A stretch of DNA of 64,000 bases from Algoriphagus sp. PAP.12 (GCF_026652115.1 NZ_JAPPSQ010000004.1:62001-126000); one strand, 5' to 3'; shown: positions 28,537-40,389, counted from the stretch's first letter. Notes: generated by a model from the sequence alone, not told the origin. Translations and numbers: made by a program.

Positions 28537-28860
28537 TTACGCTTCTCCCGGAGTCCCAAAAGACATTGGGAATTGAGGAGTCTCTCCACTTTGATTTATT
28601 TTGCCAAAAGCTGCTTCATATTTTTCAACATTGTCCTTCAAAGCAGCTAGTAATCTCTTGGCATGATCCGGAGTTACGATAATTCTGGATTTAACTTTTG
28701 CCTTGGGCACGCCTGGCATCAATCGAATAAAATCAATCACAAATTCAGAATTGGAATGGGCGATCATCGCCAAATTAGAATAAACTCCCTCTGCTACTTC
28801 TTCGGAAAGTTCTACATTGATCTGTTGATCAGGAATTTTATGTCCTTTTTCGTCACTCAT
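28537..28860 (-). CDS. DUF3467 family protein
   Basis: I place the start at 28860 (107 residues, beginning MSDEKGHKIPDQQINVELSE). The alternative upstream start lies within the terminator hairpin of rpoC. The body (VYSNLAMIAHSNSEFVIDFI, PGVPKAKVKSRIIVTPDHAK, then LKDNVEKYEAAFG) matches DUF3467, a small cytoplasmic family without known function. Its place between rpoC and rpsL recurs, to my knowledge, in Bacteroidota, suggesting a link to transcription or translation; that link is inference. Confidence 0.85.
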   Translation of the reverse strand: MSDEKGHKIPDQQINVELSEEVAEGVYSNLAMIAHSNSEFVIDFIRLMPGVPKAKVKSRIIVTPDHAKRLLAALKDNVEKYEAAFGKINQSGETPQFPMSFGTPGEA

Positions 28861-28873
28861 ATTTTGATGGATT

Positions 28874-28903
28874 AAAAAAGGCCTGTACGAATACAGGCCT
28901 TTC
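28874..28903 (-). terminator. Intrinsic terminator after rpoC
   Basis: In the transcript sense, the arms AAAGGCCTGTA and TACAGGCCTTT close a TTCG tetraloop and run into a T tract. It follows the rpoC stop by about 20 nt and ends only 13 nt before the DUF3467 start codon. Confidence 0.9.
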
Positions 28904-28924
28904 AATTATAAAATTCTCAATTTA

Positions 28925-31900
28925 TTAAAGAATCGCTTCGCTTGATTTGCGAGCAGTCTTTTCCATATTTTCAGAAAGCTTCTCGTACTCGTCTTGAGAT
29001 CCAACGATGATGTTTTGCAAACTTCTCTGACCGGTACCGGCAGGGATCAAATGACCCACAATCACGTTTTCTTTCAATCCAAGTAACTCATCACGCTTAC
29101 CTCTGATAGCTGCTTCGGAAAGTACTTTAGTAGTCTCCTGGAAGGAAGCCGCAGAGATAAATGACTCAGTACCCAAGGAAGCCGCAGTGATACCCTGAAG
29201 AGTTGGCTTAGAAACGGCAGTTTCAGCATCTCTTACTTGTACCAATTTCAAATCCTTACGCTTCAAGCTTGAATTCTCATCTCTCAATCTTCTTGCAGAA
29301 ATGATCATACCTGGCTTCAAAGTAGAAGAATCTCCAGCATCATTGACTACTTTCTTGTCCAAGATATTGTCGTTTTCCTCACGGAACGCCCACTTATCTA
29401 CAACTTGACCTTGCAAGAATCCAGTATCACCAGCATCCAAGATTTCAACTTTCTGCATCATTTGAGATACAATTACCTCGATGTGCTTATCGTTGATTTT
29501 TACACCTTGAAGTCTATAAACTTCCTGGATTTCATTTACCAAGTATTCTTGAACTGCAGTTGGTCCTTTGATAGACAAGATATCATTTGGAGTAATTGCT
29601 CCATCAGAAAGAGGCTCACCAGCACGGATGAAGTCATTTTCCTGAACCAAGATGTGCTTAGAAAGAGATACCATGTATTTCTTAATTACGCCATCTTTGG
29701 ATTCGATGATGATTTCTCTATTACCACGCTTGATACCACCATAAGTTACCACACCGTCGATTTCAGAAACTACAGCAGGGTTGGATGGGTTACGAGCTTC
29801 GAACAATTCCGTTACTCTTGGAAGCCCCCCGGTAATATCACGAGTTTTACCAACTGATCTAGGAATTTTCACCAAGATCTGTCCAGCTTTTACTTTATCT
29901 CCAATTTCCACTGCCAAGTGAGCTCCAACCGGGATGTTGTATCCTTTAGAGTCTTCACCGTAGTTCACTACGATAGCAGGGTTCTTGGTTCTATCTTTAG
30001 TATCGATAATTACTTTCTCACGGAAACCAGTCTGATCATCGGCAACCTCTTTGAAAGTAATACCTTCAACGATGGATTCGAATTCTACCTCACCGTCAAA
30101 TTCTGACAAGATCACGGCGTTGTATGGATCCCAAGTACATAGAGAATCTCCTTTTCCGATCTTCTGACCATCTTTTACATTCAACAATGCACCATAAGGA
30201 ACGTGGTTGGAAACCAAAGTCTTTCCAGACTTATCGTTGATCTTGATCTCTCCAGATCTACCCATTACCACTGTTACAGGTTCACCATCTTTGTTGGTAG
30301 ACTCGATGAATCTCAACTCTTCGTCGAATTCAACTGTACCTTCAAATTTAGCATTGATGCTGGCTTCAACAGCCATGTTGGATGCAGTACCCCCTACGTG
30401 GAATGTTCTCAATGTCAACTGAGTACCTGGTTCACCGATTGACTGTGCAGCGATAACACCGACAGATTCACCAGCTTGGACCATTTTACCAGTTGCCAAG
30501 TTACGTCCGTAACACTTGGAACAAACTCCTCTTCTCGTCTCACAAGTCAATACTGATCTGATCTCAACTTCCTCAACTGCAGACTCATCAACACGCTTGG
30601 CAATCTCATCATCAATTTCGATACCAGCTGGCAAGATCAATTCGTCAGTAACAGGATCATATACATCATGTACAGAAACTCTACCTAGGATTCTTTCAGA
30701 AAGTGGTTCTACGATCTCGTCATTATCTTTCAATGGCTGAACAACCAACCCTCTCAAAGTACCGCAATCCTCTTCGGTTACGATCATATCCTGAGCTACA
30801 TCCACCAAACGACGAGTCAAATAACCCGCATCAGCAGTTTTAAGGGCTGTATCGGCAAGACCTTTACGAGCACCGTGAGTGGAGATAAAGTATTCCAATA
30901 CATCCAGACCTTCTTTAAAGTTGGAAAGGATTGGGTTTTCAATAATCTCACCTACGGAACCTTGCAAGTTTTTCTGAGGCTTAGCCATCAGACCTCTCAT
31001 ACCACCCAACTGACGAATTTGTTCTCTGGAACCACGAGCTCCTGAGTGCATCATCATGTAGATCGCATTGAAACCTTGCTTATCCTCTTCCATCTTCTTC
31101 ATTAGATTATTAGTCAAATGAGAGTTGGTACGAGTCCAGATATCAATTACCTGGTTATATCTTTCGTTGTCTGTGATTAGACCCATCAAGTAGTTGTTCC
31201 AAACCTGATCTACCTCTTCTTTTGCTTTGGCGATCATTGGCTCTTTCTCAGCTGGGATAATTACATCATTCAATCCCATTGACAAGCCTCCTTGGTATGC
31301 CATTTGGAATCCTAGATGCTTGATATCATCCAAGAATTGAGCAGTACGTGCGATACCACATACCTTCACTACTTTAGCAATGATTTGCTGCAATTTCTTC
31401 TTTGTAAGCAATTCATTTACATATCCTACTTCCTCAGGCACGAACTGGTTGAAGATCAATCTACCAGCAACAGTTTCGATGATTTCTTCTTTGATTTCAC
31501 CGTCTTCGCCACGTACGTTCACCTTACATTTGATGTTCGCATGCTTAGAAACCTGTCCTTCATTCATGGCGATCACAACTTCCTCACTGCTGTAGAAAGT
31601 CATTCCTTCACCAGCAACTGGCTCTTCAGGAGTAGATTTTTTGCCTTTTGTCACATAGTAAAGACCCAAAACCATGTCTTGAGAAGGTACTGTAATAGGA
31701 GCACCATTCGCAGGGTTAAGGATGTTGTGAGCAGAAAGCATCAAAGTGGAAGCTTCCAAAATCGCTTCATGTCCTAGTGGTACGTGAACCGCCATTTGGT
31801 CACCGTCAAAATCGGCGTTGAATGCAGTACATACCAATGGGTGAAGCTGGATTGCTTTTCCTTCGATCAATTTCGGCTGGAAAGCCTGGATACCCAATCT

Positions 31901-33232
31901 GTGAAGAGTTGGGGCACGGTTTAGAAGAACAGGGTGTCCTTTCAATACGTTTTCCAAGATATCCCAAACCACAGGATCTTTACGATCCACAATTTTCTTA
32001 GCGGATTTTACTGTCTTAACAATACCTCTTTCGATCAGTTTTCTGATGATAAATGGTTTGAAAAGCTCAGCCGCCATATTTTTAGGAAGACCACACTCGT
32101 GAAGCTTCAATTCTGGACCTACTACGATTACAGAACGACCGGAGTAATCCACACGCTTCCCAAGCAAGTTTTGACGGAAACGACCTTGCTTACCCTTCAA
32201 CATGTCGGAAAGGGACTTCAAAGCACGGTTACCATCAGATCTTACCGCATTTACTTTTCTAGAGTTATCGAAAAGTGAATCCACAGCTTCCTGTAGCATA
32301 CGCTTCTCATTTCTCAAAATCACCTCTGGAGCTTTGATATCGATCAATCTCTTCAGACGGTTGTTTCTGATAATTACTCTTCTATATAGGTCATTCAAAT
32401 CAGAAGTCGCGAAACGACCTCCATCCAAAGGAACCAATGGACGCAATTCCGGTGGAATCACTGGAACCATGCGAACTACCATCCACTCAGGGCGATTTTC
32501 GATTCTGGTTCTTGCATCACGGAATGCTTCTACTACTTTCAGACGCTTCAAAGCTTCTGCTTTTCTTTGCTGAGAAGTATCAGTTGCGGCTTGGTGACGA
32601 AGTGAGTAAGAAAGATCATCAAGATCCAATCTTGCCAACAACATCTCCAATGCTTCAGCACCCATTTTGGCGATGAACTTGTTAGGATCATCGTCATCCA
32701 ACATATGGTTTTCTTTTGGAAGCTTATCCATGATATCCAAGTACTCGTCTTCAGTCAAGAAGTCTAGATACTGAATTCCATCCTCAGCTTTGATACCAGG
32801 TTGAACTACCGCATAACGTTCGTAATAAACGATTTGGTCCAACTTTTTGGTAGGAAGACCCAACAAGTAACCAATCTTGTTAGGAAGAGATTTAAAGTAC
32901 CAAATATGGGCTACAGGAACCACCAATTCGATGTGCCCCATACGCTCACGACGTACTTTCTTTTCAGTCACTTCTACACCACAACGGTCGCAGATAATGC
33001 CTTTATATCTGATGCGCTTATATTTACCACAATGACACTCCCAGTCCTTCACTGGACCAAAGATTCTCTCACAGAACAAACCGCCCATTTCAGGCTTGTA
33101 AGTTCTATAATTGATAGTCTCTGGCTGGGTTACCTCACCATTTGAGCTATCCAGAATAGATTCTGGGGAAGCCAAACTGATGGTAACTCTCGAAAAGTCA
33201 TTGTTGAGTTTTTTGTTTTTTCTGAACGCCAT
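28925..33232 (-). CDS. rpoC: RNA polymerase beta-prime subunit
   Basis: The 1435-residue subunit carries half of the polymerase active site. The zinc ribbon ligands Cys66, Cys68, Cys81 and Cys84 are present near the N terminus. The catalytic magnesium loop NADFDGDQ is at 472-479. The second zinc site is around CGTLRGL and [15 protein letters not shown], and the trigger-loop region holds [20 protein letters not shown]. It starts 52 nt after rpoB and the pair ends at the terminator at 28874-28903. Confidence 0.99.
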   Translation of the reverse strand: MAFRKNKKLNNDFSRVTISLASPESILDSSNGEVTQPETINYRTYKPEMGGLFCERIFGPVKDWECHCGKYKRIRYKGIICDRCGVEVTEKKVRRERMGHIELVVPVAHIWYFKSLPNKIGYLLGLPTKKLDQIVYYERYAVVQPGIKAEDGIQYLDFLTEDEYLDIMDKLPKENHMLDDDDPNKFIAKMGAEALEMLLARLDLDDLSYSLRHQAATDTSQQRKAEALKRLKVVEAFRDARTRIENRPEWMVVRMVPVIPPELRPLVPLDGGRFATSDLNDLYRRVIIRNNRLKRLIDIKAPEVILRNEKRMLQEAVDSLFDNSRKVNAVRSDGNRALKSLSDMLKGKQGRFRQNLLGKRVDYSGRSVIVVGPELKLHECGLPKNMAAELFKPFIIRKLIERGIVKTVKSAKKIVDRKDPVVWDILENVLKGHPVLLNRAPTLHRLGIQAFQPKLIEGKAIQLHPLVCTAFNADFDGDQMAVHVPLGHEAILEASTLMLSAHNILNPANGAPITVPSQDMVLGLYYVTKGKKSTPEEPVAGEGMTFYSSEEVVIAMNEGQVSKHANIKCKVNVRGEDGEIKEEIIETVAGRLIFNQFVPEEVGYVNELLTKKKLQQIIAKVVKVCGIARTAQFLDDIKHLGFQMAYQGGLSMGLNDVIIPAEKEPMIAKAKEEVDQVWNNYLMGLITDNERYNQVIDIWTRTNSHLTNNLMKKMEEDKQGFNAIYMMMHSGARGSREQIRQLGGMRGLMAKPQKNLQGSVGEIIENPILSNFKEGLDVLEYFISTHGARKGLADTALKTADAGYLTRRLVDVAQDMIVTEEDCGTLRGLVVQPLKDNDEIVEPLSERILGRVSVHDVYDPVTDELILPAGIEIDDEIAKRVDESAVEEVEIRSVLTCETRRGVCSKCYGRNLATGKMVQAGESVGVIAAQSIGEPGTQLTLRTFHVGGTASNMAVEASINAKFEGTVEFDEELRFIESTNKDGEPVTVVMGRSGEIKINDKSGKTLVSNHVPYGALLNVKDGQKIGKGDSLCTWDPYNAVILSEFDGEVEFESIVEGITFKEVADDQTGFREKVIIDTKDRTKNPAIVVNYGEDSKGYNIPVGAHLAVEIGDKVKAGQILVKIPRSVGKTRDITGGLPRVTELFEARNPSNPAVVSEIDGVVTYGGIKRGNREIIIESKDGVIKKYMVSLSKHILVQENDFIRAGEPLSDGAITPNDILSIKGPTAVQEYLVNEIQEVYRLQGVKINDKHIEVIVSQMMQKVEILDAGDTGFLQGQVVDKWAFREENDNILDKKVVNDAGDSSTLKPGMIISARRLRDENSSLKRKDLKLVQVRDAETAVSKPTLQGITAASLGTESFISAASFQETTKVLSEAAIRGKRDELLGLKENVIVGHLIPAGTGQRSLQNIIVGSQDEYEKLSENMEKTARKSSEAIL

Positions 33233-33284
33233 AGTTTTTTGAAAGATATGTGAAGGGCAGTTTGACCTGCCCTAAAGAGCCAAA

Positions 33285-36200
33285 TTAATCTAGGGTAATT
33301 TCAAGAGCCAAGCCTCTCAATTCATGAACCAATACATTGAATGATTCAGGAATGTTAGGCTTAGGAAGGTTTTCACCTTTCACGATCGCTTCGTAAGCTT
33401 TCGCTCTTCCGATTACGTCATCAGATTTTACTGTCAGGATTTCCTGAAGTACGTGTGATGCACCAAATGCTTCCAATGCCCAAACTTCCATCTCTCCAAA
33501 TCTCTGACCACCAAACTGAGCTTTACCACCCAGAGGTTGTTGTGTAATCAAAGAGTATGGACCGATAGATCTTGCGTGCATCTTGTCATCCACCAAGTGA
33601 CCTAGTTTCAACATGTAAGCGATACCTACAGTAACTGGTTGGTCGAATTTCACACCAGAAAGACCGTCATATAGATAAGTACGTCCGTATGCTGGAAGTT
33701 CGGCCAATTCCAATTCGTGAGAAACTTCTTCCATAGAAGCTCCATCGAAGATTGGAGTAGCGTATTTCTTACCCATTTTCTTACCAGCCCAAGCTAGAAC
33801 TGTTTCGAAGATCTGACCAATGTTCATACGGGAAGGTACACCTAGTGGGTTCAATACGATATCCATAGGAGTACCGTCCTCAAGGAATGGCATGTCTTCG
33901 TCACGAACGATTCTAGCCACGATACCTTTGTTACCGTGTCTACCTGCCATCTTATCACCCACTTTCAACTTACGTTTCTTAGCGATGTAAACTTTGGCAA
34001 GCTGAACAATACCAGCTGGAAGCTCATCCCCTACTTCTAGAGTGAATCGATCTCTCTTGAATAGACCAGAGATTTCGTTTCTAGAGTTGGTGTAATTTTT
34101 CACCAATTGAACAATTAGATTGTTGATGTGTGCATCGTCAGTCCAATCATCCAAAATGATATCAGAAATCAAGTTCGCTTCTTCTGGAACATTGTAGTTA
34201 GACTCGTCTCTGTAAGGGTTCTTAGCAGGGAACAAGTTGTTCTCAATGTTCTTATGGTTGAATTTCATTCCTTTGCTGATGATCTCATCACCAAATTTAT
34301 GCTTCACACCCAAAGAAGTTTTACCGTCAAGCAAAGTCACCAATTTGTTGATCATACGAGCTCTGATGCCCAATAGATCCTTGGAATACTTCGCTTTCAG
34401 TTTTTCAACTTCTGCTTTAGCTTTCGCTCTGTTGTCTTTATCCTTTTTAGGTCTTGAGAATAGTTTGGTTTCGATCACCACACCATTCAAGGAAGGAGAA
34501 GCTTTCAAAGAAGCATCTTTCACATCACCAGCTTTATCACCGAAGATCGCTCTCAAAAGCTTCTCTTCTGGAGTAGGATCAGTTTCTCCTTTAGGAGTGA
34601 TCTTACCGATGATGATGTCACCTTCTTTTACTTCGGCTCCTACAGCGATGATTCCATTTTCATCCAAATGCTTCACTGCATCTTCAGAAACGTTAGGGAT
34701 TTCAGAAGTCAATTCTTCTTCCCCACGCTTGGTATCTCTTACCTCAAGCTGGAATTCTTCAACGTGAACGGATGTAAATATATCTTCACGAACTACTCGC
34801 TCAGAAATCACAATCGCATCCTCGAAGTTATATCCTTGCCAAGGCATGTAAGCCACGCGAAGGTTTTTACCCAAAGCAAGTTCACCGTTGTTGGTAGAAT
34901 AGCCTTCCACTAGAACTTGACCTTTTTCAATTCTCTGCCCTTTCAATACCAAAGGAGTCAAATTGATAGTCGTATCTTGGTTGGTTCTTCTGAACTTGAT
35001 CAGGTCGTATGATTTATATTCATCTGTAAAGTTCACCAACAATTCATCGTCTGTAAGGTCATACTTCACAGTGATTTTCTTAGCATCTACATAGTCAATG
35101 ACACCATTTGCTTCAGCGATGATCAAAGATCTGGAGTCGATGGCAGCTTTGCCTTCCAAACCCGTACCTACAATCGGTGCTTCGGCTTTCAACAATGGTA
35201 CAGCTTGACGCTGCATGTTGGATCCCATCAAAGCACGGTTCGCATCATCATGCTCCAAGAAAGGAATCAAAGATGCTGCAACAGAAACGATCTGGTTAGG
35301 AGCAACGTCCATGTAGCTGATTTCAGTTGGCTCCAATACTGGGAAGTCACCCTCAAATCTTGCTTTTACCTTCTCGTTGACAAATGCACCTTTTTCATCC
35401 AAAGGAGCATTTGCTTGGGCAATGTTATGGTTATCTTCTTCTTCAGCAGTCAAGAAAACGATGTCCTCAGTCTTCATTCCCACTTTACCTTCATTTACCT
35501 TTCTATAAGGTGTTTCAAGGAAACCCATTGAGTTCACTTTTGCGTGAACACAAAGAGAGGAAATCAAACCAATGTTTGGACCTTCTGGAGTTTCAATAGT
35601 ACAAAGACGACCATAGTGTGTATAGTGAACGTCACGAACCTCGAAACCTGCTCTTTCCCTGGAAAGACCACCTGGACCCAAAGCTGAAAGTCTTCTCTTG
35701 TGAGTCAACTCTGCCAATGGGTTGGTTTGATCCATGAACTGGGAAAGCTGGTTGGTACCAAAGAAGGAGTTGATCACTGAAGATAGTGTACGAGCGTTGA
35801 TCAAGTCAACCGGTTTGAAGTCCTCGTTGTCACGTACGTTCATACGCTCACGGATTGTTCTTGCCATTCTCGCCAAACCAACACCAAACTGGCTATACAA
35901 CTGCTCACCTACAGTTCTTACACGTCTGTTGGACAAGTGATCAATATCATCGACTACCGCTTTGGAGTTGATCAAACCGATCAAGTACTTAACGATATAG
36001 ATGATATCATCTTTGGTCAATACGATTTTTTCTGCTTCGATATCAAGACCCAACTTCTTGTTGATTCTATATCTACCTACTTCACCCAAATCGTATCGCT
36101 TGTCAGAGAAGAACAAAGAGTGAATCACCTCACGAGCAGTTGCTTCATCAGGTGCTTCAGTATTTCTCAACTGACGATAGATAACTTCAACCGCTTCTTT

Positions 36201-37160
36201 CTCAGAGTTGGAGTTATCTTTCTGAAGTGTATTATATATAATGGAGTAGTCAGCAATGTTCACATCCTCTCTATGAAGGATGATAGACTTAGAGCCTGAA
36301 TCCAAAATCATTTCAATGTCTTCATCTGTCAAAACGGTATCACGCTCAAGCAATACTTCGTTTCTATCGATGGAAACTACCTCACCTGTATCTTCATCTA
36401 CGAAATCTTCTACCCAAGTTCTCAAAACTCTCGCCGCCAATTTTCTACCAGCAGCTTTCTTAAGAGCAGTTTTAGTCGCAGAAACCTCTTCAGAAAGTCC
36501 GAATAGGTCCAAGATATCTTTATCAGATCCATAACCTATAGCTCTCAAAAGAGTGGTTACAGGGAATTTTTTCTTACGATCGATATAAGCATACATGACA
36601 TTGTTAATATCTGTAGCAAATTCAATCCAAGAACCTTTGAAAGGAATGATACGAGCAGAGTATAATTTCGTACCGTTAGTGTGCTTACTTTGAGCAAAAA
36701 ATACACCTGGTGATCTGTGCAACTGAGATACAATCACACGCTCCGCACCATTGATGACAAATGAACCTTTTTCGGTCATATAAGGCAAATTGCCTAAGAA
36801 AACCTCTTGTTCGATTGTTTCGAAGTCCTCGTTGTCCTCATCATGACAAAGTAATCTCAATTTTGCCTTCAAAGGAACAGAGTAGGTCAATCCTCGATCA
36901 ATACATTCCCCAACACTATATTTTGGAGGGTCTACTGCGTAGTCGATAAATTCCAAAGTGAAATTTTCTCTGGAATCAGAGATAGGGAAATTTTCAGAGA
37001 AAACTTTAAATAACCCATCTGCCCGGCGCTTTTCAGCAGGAGTATCCAATTGGAAAAAGTCTTTAAAAGACTGCAATTGAATATCTAGAAAATCCGGATA
37101 GTCTTTGACCACCTTAATGGAGGAGAAACTTTTCCTTTCGGTTTGATTCTTGATAGCCAA
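33285..37160 (-). CDS. rpoB: RNA polymerase beta subunit
   Basis: The 1291-residue beta subunit forms the other half of the active-centre cleft. The rifampicin pocket (about 469-496: NQLSQFMDQ, then [13 protein letters not shown]) is wild type at the three main resistance positions (Asp477, His487, Ser492). The hybrid-binding and flap regions are intact ([34 protein letters not shown]). It follows rplL after 156 nt that contain several hairpins, so its level may be set by attenuation. Confidence 0.99.
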   Translation of the reverse strand: MAIKNQTERKSFSSIKVVKDYPDFLDIQLQSFKDFFQLDTPAEKRRADGLFKVFSENFPISDSRENFTLEFIDYAVDPPKYSVGECIDRGLTYSVPLKAKLRLLCHDEDNEDFETIEQEVFLGNLPYMTEKGSFVINGAERVIVSQLHRSPGVFFAQSKHTNGTKLYSARIIPFKGSWIEFATDINNVMYAYIDRKKKFPVTTLLRAIGYGSDKDILDLFGLSEEVSATKTALKKAAGRKLAARVLRTWVEDFVDEDTGEVVSIDRNEVLLERDTVLTDEDIEMILDSGSKSIILHREDVNIADYSIIYNTLQKDNSNSEKEAVEVIYRQLRNTEAPDEATAREVIHSLFFSDKRYDLGEVGRYRINKKLGLDIEAEKIVLTKDDIIYIVKYLIGLINSKAVVDDIDHLSNRRVRTVGEQLYSQFGVGLARMARTIRERMNVRDNEDFKPVDLINARTLSSVINSFFGTNQLSQFMDQTNPLAELTHKRRLSALGPGGLSRERAGFEVRDVHYTHYGRLCTIETPEGPNIGLISSLCVHAKVNSMGFLETPYRKVNEGKVGMKTEDIVFLTAEEEDNHNIAQANAPLDEKGAFVNEKVKARFEGDFPVLEPTEISYMDVAPNQIVSVAASLIPFLEHDDANRALMGSNMQRQAVPLLKAEAPIVGTGLEGKAAIDSRSLIIAEANGVIDYVDAKKITVKYDLTDDELLVNFTDEYKSYDLIKFRRTNQDTTINLTPLVLKGQRIEKGQVLVEGYSTNNGELALGKNLRVAYMPWQGYNFEDAIVISERVVREDIFTSVHVEEFQLEVRDTKRGEEELTSEIPNVSEDAVKHLDENGIIAVGAEVKEGDIIIGKITPKGETDPTPEEKLLRAIFGDKAGDVKDASLKASPSLNGVVIETKLFSRPKKDKDNRAKAKAEVEKLKAKYSKDLLGIRARMINKLVTLLDGKTSLGVKHKFGDEIISKGMKFNHKNIENNLFPAKNPYRDESNYNVPEEANLISDIILDDWTDDAHINNLIVQLVKNYTNSRNEISGLFKRDRFTLEVGDELPAGIVQLAKVYIAKKRKLKVGDKMAGRHGNKGIVARIVRDEDMPFLEDGTPMDIVLNPLGVPSRMNIGQIFETVLAWAGKKMGKKYATPIFDGASMEEVSHELELAELPAYGRTYLYDGLSGVKFDQPVTVGIAYMLKLGHLVDDKMHARSIGPYSLITQQPLGGKAQFGGQRFGEMEVWALEAFGASHVLQEILTVKSDDVIGRAKAYEAIVKGENLPKPNIPESFNVLVHELRGLALEITLD

Positions 37161-37316
37161 GGTAGTGTATGTTTATAGTGAAATTAAATAACGAAATATG
37201 ACAATTTTCGCTTAGTATAATGCAATTTTTTACCTGTGCATAAACAGGAAAAGACCTGACTTTATTAGTCAGGTCTTAGGGCTAAACCTAAACCAATTGG
37301 TTCGGATTTGGCCAAA
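37161..37316 (-). promoter_or_regulatory. Structured spacer between rplL and rpoB
   Basis: This 156-nt gap holds the terminator-like stem at 37251-37277, a second hairpin at about 37232-37248 (CCTGT and ACAGG arms) and a third at about 37193-37210 (CGAAA and TTTCG arms). No exact TAnnTTTG promoter is seen. A partial terminator or attenuator setting the ratio of ribosomal protein to polymerase is a plausible reading, as at the same place in other bacteria. Confidence 0.55.
37251..37277 (-). terminator. Terminator-like hairpin after rplL
   Basis: The arms AAGACCTGACT and AGTCAGGTCTT close a 5-nt loop. Only four T residues follow before the run is broken, so termination is probably incomplete. 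Confidence 0.7.
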
Positions 37317-37700
37317 TTATTTGATCTCTACTTCAGCACCAGCTTCTTCTAGAGACTTTTTCAAAGCTTCAGCTTCGTCTTTAGCGATACCTTCTTTCAA
37401 AGCTTTAGGAGCACCATCAACTAGTTCTTTTGCTTCTTTCAAGCCAAGACCAGTCAATTCTTTCACCAATTTAACTACTGCTAGTTTCTGACCACCAGCA
37501 GCCTTCAAGATAACATCAAAAGAAGACTTCTCTTCTTCTGCTGCACCACCGTCAGCACCACCAGCAGCAGGACCTGCAACAGCTACTGCAGCAGCAGCTG
37601 GTTCGATTCCGTACTGATCCTTAAGGATATCTGTCAATTCTTTAACCTCTTTTACAGTCAAGTTAACCAACTGATCTGCAAGTTGTGTAAGATCTGCCAT
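37317..37700 (-). CDS. rplL: 50S ribosomal protein L7/L12
   Basis: bL12 forms the stalk that recruits translation GTPases. The 127-residue product has the N-terminal dimerisation helices ([20 protein letters not shown]), an Ala/Gly-rich hinge and the C-terminal domain ([39 protein letters not shown]). It lies 47 nt after rplJ and before the structured spacer leading to rpoB. Confidence 0.98.
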   Translation of the reverse strand: MADLTQLADQLVNLTVKEVKELTDILKDQYGIEPAAAAVAVAGPAAGGADGGAAEEEKSSFDVILKAAGGQKLAVVKLVKELTGLGLKEAKELVDGAPKALKEGIAKDEAEALKKSLEEAGAEVEIK

Positions 37701-37747
37701 TGTATTATAAATTTAAATTTTTCTGATTTTTTGATTGAATTGAAGTA

Positions 37748-38287
37748 TTATTTTTCTTCTCTGCTTTCTAGAGCCTTAAGCACACCACCGATGTTGTTTT
37801 GGCCACTTTGCAATGCAGAGATAAGGTTCATAGCTGGAGATTGTAGCAAACCAATAAGGTCTCCCAAAAGCTCTGGCTTAGATTTAAGATTAGAAAGCAT
37901 TTCTAGGTTAGCTTCGCCGACAAAGATATCAGCGTCGATAGAAGCACCTTTAAATACTGGCCTAGTCTCTTTTTTACCTACTTTTTTTCTGAAATCCAGC
38001 AATACTTTAGCTGGAAGGTTACTAGTCTCTTTGGAGAAGATAATTCCAGAGAAACCTTTCAAAGTATCATCTAGCTGAGAGAAGTCTGCATCCAGATTTT
38101 CAAGAGCTTTTTTGATGATCGTGTTTTTGTACACTTTGTACTCAACACCTCTCTCAAAACAAGTTCTTCTGAAAGCATTAACCTCTGCTACAGAGAATCC
38201 TGCCGCGTTCGTGATATAGAAGAAAGGGTTTTCTCTAAATTTCTCGGTAAGACCGTCGATTAATTCTTTCTTTTCGTCTCTAGTCAT
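37748..38287 (-). CDS. rplJ: 50S ribosomal protein L10
   Basis: uL10 anchors the L7/L12 stalk on 23S rRNA. The 179-residue product starts MTRDEKKELIDGLTEKFREN and has the core motifs SVAEVNAFRRTCFERGVEYK, NTIIKKALENL and FSGIIFSKETSNLPAKVLLD. Only 2 nt separate it from rplA, leaving no room for the long L10 leader known in many bacteria. Confidence 0.97.
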   Translation of the reverse strand: MTRDEKKELIDGLTEKFRENPFFYITNAAGFSVAEVNAFRRTCFERGVEYKVYKNTIIKKALENLDADFSQLDDTLKGFSGIIFSKETSNLPAKVLLDFRKKVGKKETRPVFKGASIDADIFVGEANLEMLSNLKSKPELLGDLIGLLQSPAMNLISALQSGQNNIGGVLKALESREEK

Positions 38288-38289
38288 GA

Positions 38290-38988
38290 TTATATACCTT
38301 GAATGCTACCCTTGTCTACTGCAATACCAGGAGACATTGTACTGGATACGTGAATACTTTTGAAATATGTTCCTTTAGAAGAAGCTGGCTTCAACTTGGA
38401 AATAGTCAAGATCAATTCTCTGATATTATCCTCAATTTTTTCAGGAGAGAAAGAAACCTTACCTACGCTTGCATGAATGATACCGAATTTATCAACTTTA
38501 AAGTCGATTTTACCCGTTTTCACCTCTTTAACTGCTTTTCCAACTTCCAAAGTAACTGTACCTGCTTTAGGGTTTGGCATTAGACCTCTAGGACCCAACA
38601 CTCTACCCAATCTACCTACTTTCGCCATTACGTTAGGCATAGTAATGATGACATCAATGTCAGTCCATCCACCTTCGATTTTAGCAATGTAGTCGTCCAA
38701 TCCAACGTAATCTGCACCTGCTTCTTTAGCCTCTGCTTCTTTGTCAGGAGTACAAAGCACTAGTACTTTGATATCTTTACCTGTACCATGAGGAAGTGCT
38801 ACAACACCTCTCACCATTTGATCTGCTTTACGAGGATCCACGCCCAAACGAACGTCTACATCCACAGAAGCATCAAACTTTGCCAAGGTAATATCCTTAA
38901 CGATAGAAGAAGCTGCCTCCAGGGAGTACACTTGGCTTGGGTCGTACTTAGAAAGAGCTTCTTTTTGCTTTTTTGTTAACTTAGCCAT
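38290..38988 (-). CDS. rplA: 50S ribosomal protein L1
   Basis: uL1 builds the mobile stalk that releases E-site tRNA. The 232-residue product has [54 protein letters not shown] followed by [10 protein letters not shown], and the C-terminal [10 protein letters not shown]. In E. coli L1 represses its own operon with L11. It starts 10 nt after rplK. Confidence 0.98.
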   Translation of the reverse strand: MAKLTKKQKEALSKYDPSQVYSLEAASSIVKDITLAKFDASVDVDVRLGVDPRKADQMVRGVVALPHGTGKDIKVLVLCTPDKEAEAKEAGADYVGLDDYIAKIEGGWTDIDVIITMPNVMAKVGRLGRVLGPRGLMPNPKAGTVTLEVGKAVKEVKTGKIDFKVDKFGIIHASVGKVSFSPEKIEDNIRELILTISKLKPASSKGTYFKSIHVSSTMSPGIAVDKGSIQGI

Positions 38989-38998
38989 AGTTGTATTT

Positions 38999-39442
38999 TT
39001 ATTCGTCCCAAGGGGCTTTACCAGATACTGTGATTCCCATGCTTCGAGCGGTACCCGCTACCATTTTCATAGCAGATTCCACTTTGAAGGCATTCAGGTC
39101 AGGCATTTTTACTTCCGCAATCTCTTTTACCTGATCCCAGGTAACAGAACCTACCTTCTTACGGTTAGGTTCAGCAGAACCACCTTTCAATTTTGCAGCT
39201 TCCAACAGCATGTTTGCAGCTGGAGGAGTTTTTACTACAAAGTCAAAAGACTTGTCTGAGTAGATTGTAATCAATACAGGCAACGTTTGTCCCATTTTAT
39301 CCTGGGTACGTGCATTGTATTGCTTACAGAACTCCATAATGTTCAAACCCTTGGAACCAAGAGCTGGACCTACTGGAGGTGACGGATTTGCCTGGCCACC
39401 TTTCACTTGTAGTTTTAAATAACCAGTGATTTCCTTAGCCAT
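38999..39442 (-). CDS. rplK: 50S ribosomal protein L11
   Basis: uL11 is at the GTPase-associated centre and is needed for RelA-type stringent signalling. The 147-residue product has the N domain with the proline-rich loop ([20 protein letters not shown]) and the rRNA-binding C domain ([20 protein letters not shown] region and SMGITV). It starts 3 nt after nusG. Confidence 0.98.
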   Translation of the reverse strand: MAKEITGYLKLQVKGGQANPSPPVGPALGSKGLNIMEFCKQYNARTQDKMGQTLPVLITIYSDKSFDFVVKTPPAANMLLEAAKLKGGSAEPNRKKVGSVTWDQVKEIAEVKMPDLNAFKVESAMKMVAGTARSMGITVSGKAPWDE

Positions 39443-39445
39443 TGC

Positions 39446-40003
39446 TTAGTCTTGTTTTTCTACTTGTATAAAGTTTAACTCAACAGGAGTATTTCGACCG
39501 AAGATCTTAACCATAACGTTAAGCTTCTTCTTATCTTCAAATATCTCCTCAATTGTCCCGGTAAATCCACTGAAGGGCCCATCCATTACCTTAATGGACT
39601 CTCCGACTATAAATGGTGTATCCAATTTCTCAGCAAACTCATCAATCTCCTCAACCTTTCCTAAGATACGGTTGACTTCTGATTGGCGTAACGGTTCAGG
39701 GGTTTTGGAAGCTCCCCCCTGGTTTGATCCAAGAAACCCGATTACTCCCGGAATACTTGTAATTACGTGATTGGCTTCACCATTAGAAAGGTCCGCATTG
39801 ACCAAAACGTATCCAGGAAAGAAATTTCTTTCTCGAACACGCTTTTTGCCATTACGCATCTCATATACCTTCTCAGAAGGTATGAGTACTTCAGGAATAA
39901 ATTCATCAATCCCTTGTCTTGAAATTTCATTATCCAAGTAGGTTTTAGTCTTTTTTTCCTGCCCAGCTACTACCCTGAGTACGTACCACTTATGTTCAGC
40001 CAT
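39446..40003 (-). CDS. nusG: Transcription termination/antitermination factor NusG
   Basis: NusG binds RNA polymerase and links it to Rho or to the ribosome through S10. The 185-residue product has the NGN domain (KWYVLRVVAGQEKKTKTYLD, RNFFPGYVLVNADLS, ITSIPGVIGFLGS) and a C-terminal KOW domain (GESIKVMDGPFSGFTGTIEE). It starts 18 nt after secE in the classical secE-nusG order. Confidence 0.98.
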   Translation of the reverse strand: MAEHKWYVLRVVAGQEKKTKTYLDNEISRQGIDEFIPEVLIPSEKVYEMRNGKKRVRERNFFPGYVLVNADLSNGEANHVITSIPGVIGFLGSNQGGASKTPEPLRQSEVNRILGKVEEIDEFAEKLDTPFIVGESIKVMDGPFSGFTGTIEEIFEDKKKLNVMVKIFGRNTPVELNFIQVEKQD

Positions 40004-40021
40004 TCTGTAATGTCAATTCAA

Positions 40022-40210
40022 TTAAAATAAATCATAAAACCATGTCATGATGTTTTCAAACCCTAAATCTACCACTCCAATAAATAGAGCAAAGATCAAA
40101 GATGCTACCAACACCAATACCGCAGAATTTTGAAGAAAAGAAAACTTCGGCCAAGTGACCTTGTTTTTCATCTCATCATACGACTCGAGGACAAAGTTTT
40201 TAAGATTCAT
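40022..40210 (-). CDS. secE: Preprotein translocase subunit SecE
   Basis: The ATG at 40210 gives 62 residues (MNLKNFVLESYDEMKNKVTW). A longer in-frame reading would run into the tRNA-Trp gene and is rejected. The product has the amphipathic helix ending VTWPKFS and one transmembrane segment (about 28-52: AVLVLVASLIFALFIGVVDL), the minimal SecE form that clamps SecY. It starts about 20 nt after tRNA-Trp, so the tRNA and secE-nusG probably share one transcript. Confidence 0.95.
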   Translation of the reverse strand: MNLKNFVLESYDEMKNKVTWPKFSFLQNSAVLVLVASLIFALFIGVVDLGFENIMTWFYDLF

Positions 40211-40228
40211 AGTATTATAACTTACTTG

Positions 40229-40299
40229 CACGGGCAGAGAGATTCGAACTCCCATCAACGGTTTTGGAGACCGCTATTCTGCCATTGAACTATGCCCGT
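40229..40299 (-). tRNA. tRNA-Trp (anticodon CCA)
   Basis: A 71-nt cloverleaf: acceptor ACGGGCA pairs with TGCCCGT, U8-A9 precede the D arm GTTC, the anticodon loop is CTCCAAA, and the T loop is TTCGAAT. Aligning on U8 puts the discriminator at G73, as expected for tryptophan. CCA is not encoded. Confidence 0.96.
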
Positions 40300-40327
40300 G
40301 TAAATGAACGCCCCGCTAACGGGAACG

Positions 40328-40359
40328 CAAAATTAGATAAAACTGTCTAAAGAAACAAA
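40328..40359 (-). promoter_or_regulatory. Promoter of tRNA-Trp and secE-nusG
   Basis: The minus strand reads TTTG, 20 nt, then TAATTTTG, matching the Bacteroidota consensus. It lies directly after the tuf terminator and about 28 nt before the tRNA 5' end. The -33 box overlaps the last bases of the terminator region. Confidence 0.8.
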
Positions 40360-40389
40360 TGCGATCCCAAAAATATTTAGGATCGCATT
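40359..40389 (-). terminator. Intrinsic terminator after tuf
   Basis: In the transcript sense, the arms AATGCGATCC and GGATCGCATT close an AT-rich loop of about 11 nt. The following T run is short (TGTTTC). It lies about 20 nt past the tuf stop. Confidence 0.75.

Noticed and set aside
38285-38300. L10-type leader between rplA and rplJ
   Set aside because: Only 2 nt separate the genes, leaving no space for such a leader.
40228-40300. tRNA-Trp read with acceptor CACGGGC and discriminator C73
   Set aside because: Counting from U8-A9 and the D arm shows the acceptor is ACGGGCA/TGCCCGT with G73, the normal tryptophan identity, so the outer C-G pair lies outside the mature tRNA.
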